Of a DNA stretch of 64,000 nucleotides, positions 63,199 through 64,000 are shown in pieces. The stretch comes from Paenibacillus_V sp046244365 (GTDB lineage Bacteria > Bacillota > Bacilli > Paenibacillales > NBRC-103111). The notes under the pieces were generated by a model, which made no database searches, was not told the origin of the DNA, and saw only the letters and a list, made by a program, of their open reading frames with translations. The stretch lies in contig NZ_CP176395.1 of the NCBI RefSeq assembly GCF_046244365.1, forward strand, positions 5,580,001 to 5,644,000. Reading direction: 5' to 3'. The position numbers and the translations under genes were made by a program. Numbering within the stretch: the first letter of the stretch is position 1; the number at the start of each line of letters is the position of its first letter.

Positions 63199-64000
63199 CT
63201 ACACGAACGTAAACACTTCCGTGTTCAGCTTCGAATGAATGGCTGCCGTTTCATACTTTTTGGAGGCCAACTGGGCGTTCATGTATGCCGCCGTTTTATG
63301 CTTCATGATTTTTTCGATGTTGTGACCCGCATCGATAATGGCGAAGCCTGCAGCGAGCGCGTCTTGAGCCGTATGGTAGTCGATATCGCCCGTTACCAGC
63401 ACATCGGCGCCGGCGAACTGCGCGTCCCGCACGAATTTGGCGCCCGCTCCGCCCAGCACGGCGGCTTTGGCAACCGGCCTGTTGAGATCGCCCACAACGC
63501 GGACGGAAGGCAGCTCGAGCGCCCGCTTGACATACTCCGCGAACTCGCCGAGCGTAGTCGGAGCAGCAAGCTTGCCAACCCGCCCCAAGCCGAAAATGCG
63601 GCCCTTCAAATCCATCGGATACAAATCGTACGCGACCTCTTCGTAAGGATGAGCCTTGAGCATCGCCTGAACGGCGCGGCGCTCCAAACTTTCCGGAACG
63701 ATCGTCTCCAGCCTGATTTCGCGAACCTGCTCCATTTTCCCTTGTTCGCCAATATACGGATCCGCTCCGTCGCGCGGCAAGAAAGTGCCCGTCCCTTCGA
63801 TGTTGAAGCTGCAATGGCTGTATTTTCCGATCCAGCCCGCCCCCGCTTTGAACAAGGCCTGCCTTACGTTTTCTTGATGATCCTCCGGTACGAAGACGAC
63901 CAGCTTTTTCAGCTTCTCGGTATGAACCTCCGTTACATGGCGAAGCTCCGACAGCTCAAGCGCCTCTGCGAGCATGTCATTAATGCCGCCTTCCGCCACA
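63199..64000 (-). CDS. Nif3-like dinuclear metal-centre protein, cut by window end
   Basis: Only the C-terminal 266 residues are inside the window. They include the Nif3 inserted CutA/PII-like domain (VFVPEDHQENVRQALFKAGAGWIGKYSHCSF, AHPYEEVAYDLYP) and the second Nif3 half, with metal-binding residues in VTGDIDYHTAQDA and IIDAGHNIEK. It matches YqfO of Bacillus. The true start lies beyond 64000. Confidence 0.93.
   Translation of the reverse strand, partial: VAEGGINDMLAEALELSELRHVTEVHTEKLKKLVVFVPEDHQENVRQALFKAGAGWIGKYSHCSFNIEGTGTFLPRDGADPYIGEQGKMEQVREIRLETIVPESLERRAVQAMLKAHPYEEVAYDLYPMDLKGRIFGLGRVGKLAAPTTLGEFAEYVKRALELPSVRVVGDLNRPVAKAAVLGGAGAKFVRDAQFAGADVLVTGDIDYHTAQDALAAGFAIIDAGHNIEKIMKHKTAAYMNAQLASKKYETAAIHSKLNTEVFTFV

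Overview
The window is a chromosomal segment of an endospore-forming, moderately GC-rich member of the Bacillales, most likely of the Paenibacillaceae (Paenibacillus or Cohnella type). This follows from RsfA, a YhcN/YlaJ sporulation lipoprotein, YpuI, a yla-like gene block, class-B RNase P RNA, strong GGAGG ribosome binding sites with frequent TTG/GTG starts, and the many-copy carbohydrate ABC importers, Cache-AraC regulator and DUF4855/DUF4434 proteins typical of that family. No insertion sequence, prophage, tRNA, rRNA or CRISPR array was seen. Most genes lie on the minus strand.

Region 1 (1-17763) is a carbohydrate-use region. A binding protein, two permeases, a 1396-residue secreted protein with an internal duplication of a discoidin-like plus DUF4855 module, an alpha/alpha-barrel glycosidase-like protein and a DUF4434 protein run in one direction. 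A solitary binding protein lies at the left edge. A second importer of LplABC type with its membrane-anchored AraC regulator lies on the right. A near-perfect catabolite-repression (cre) palindrome sits upstream of the first importer.

Region 2 (17958-35376) is mostly housekeeping: comFB-like, DUF3397, panE, rsfA, DUF2626, a MidA-like methyltransferase, two exported proteins, an orphan binding protein, and a yla-like block (PhoH ATPase, YlaJ lipoprotein, YlaH, TypA/BipA) with several small unknown genes. A VCBS-repeat secreted protein and the ugpQ and glpP genes follow.

Region 3 (34011-40535) holds the operon HAD phosphatase-glpP-ugpQ. It is preceded by a consensus promoter and a large leader terminator, suggesting control by transcription antitermination. 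Next come a secreted Lys/Asp-rich protein convergent with a class A penicillin-binding protein, a small membrane protein, and four 80-bp tandem repeats.

Region 4 (40533-54136) is the most unusual part. It is a 13.6-kb minus-strand cluster of a large GATase-like/one-pass membrane protein, an ABC ATPase and permease, a small membrane protein, a DUF4175-like protein with ten 21-bp repeats, a MoxR ATPase, a DUF58 protein and two von Willebrand A membrane proteins. Its parts belong to known families, but the whole has no established function that I know of, and it is the best candidate for an undescribed envelope system.

Region 5 (54400-64000) is again housekeeping: TerC, pterin dehydratase, cysteine desulfurase with ThiI, a lytic transglycosylase, DUF4190, DUF1540, YpuI, a secreted subtilase with a long N-terminal region, rnpB, and a Nif3-like protein cut by the window edge.
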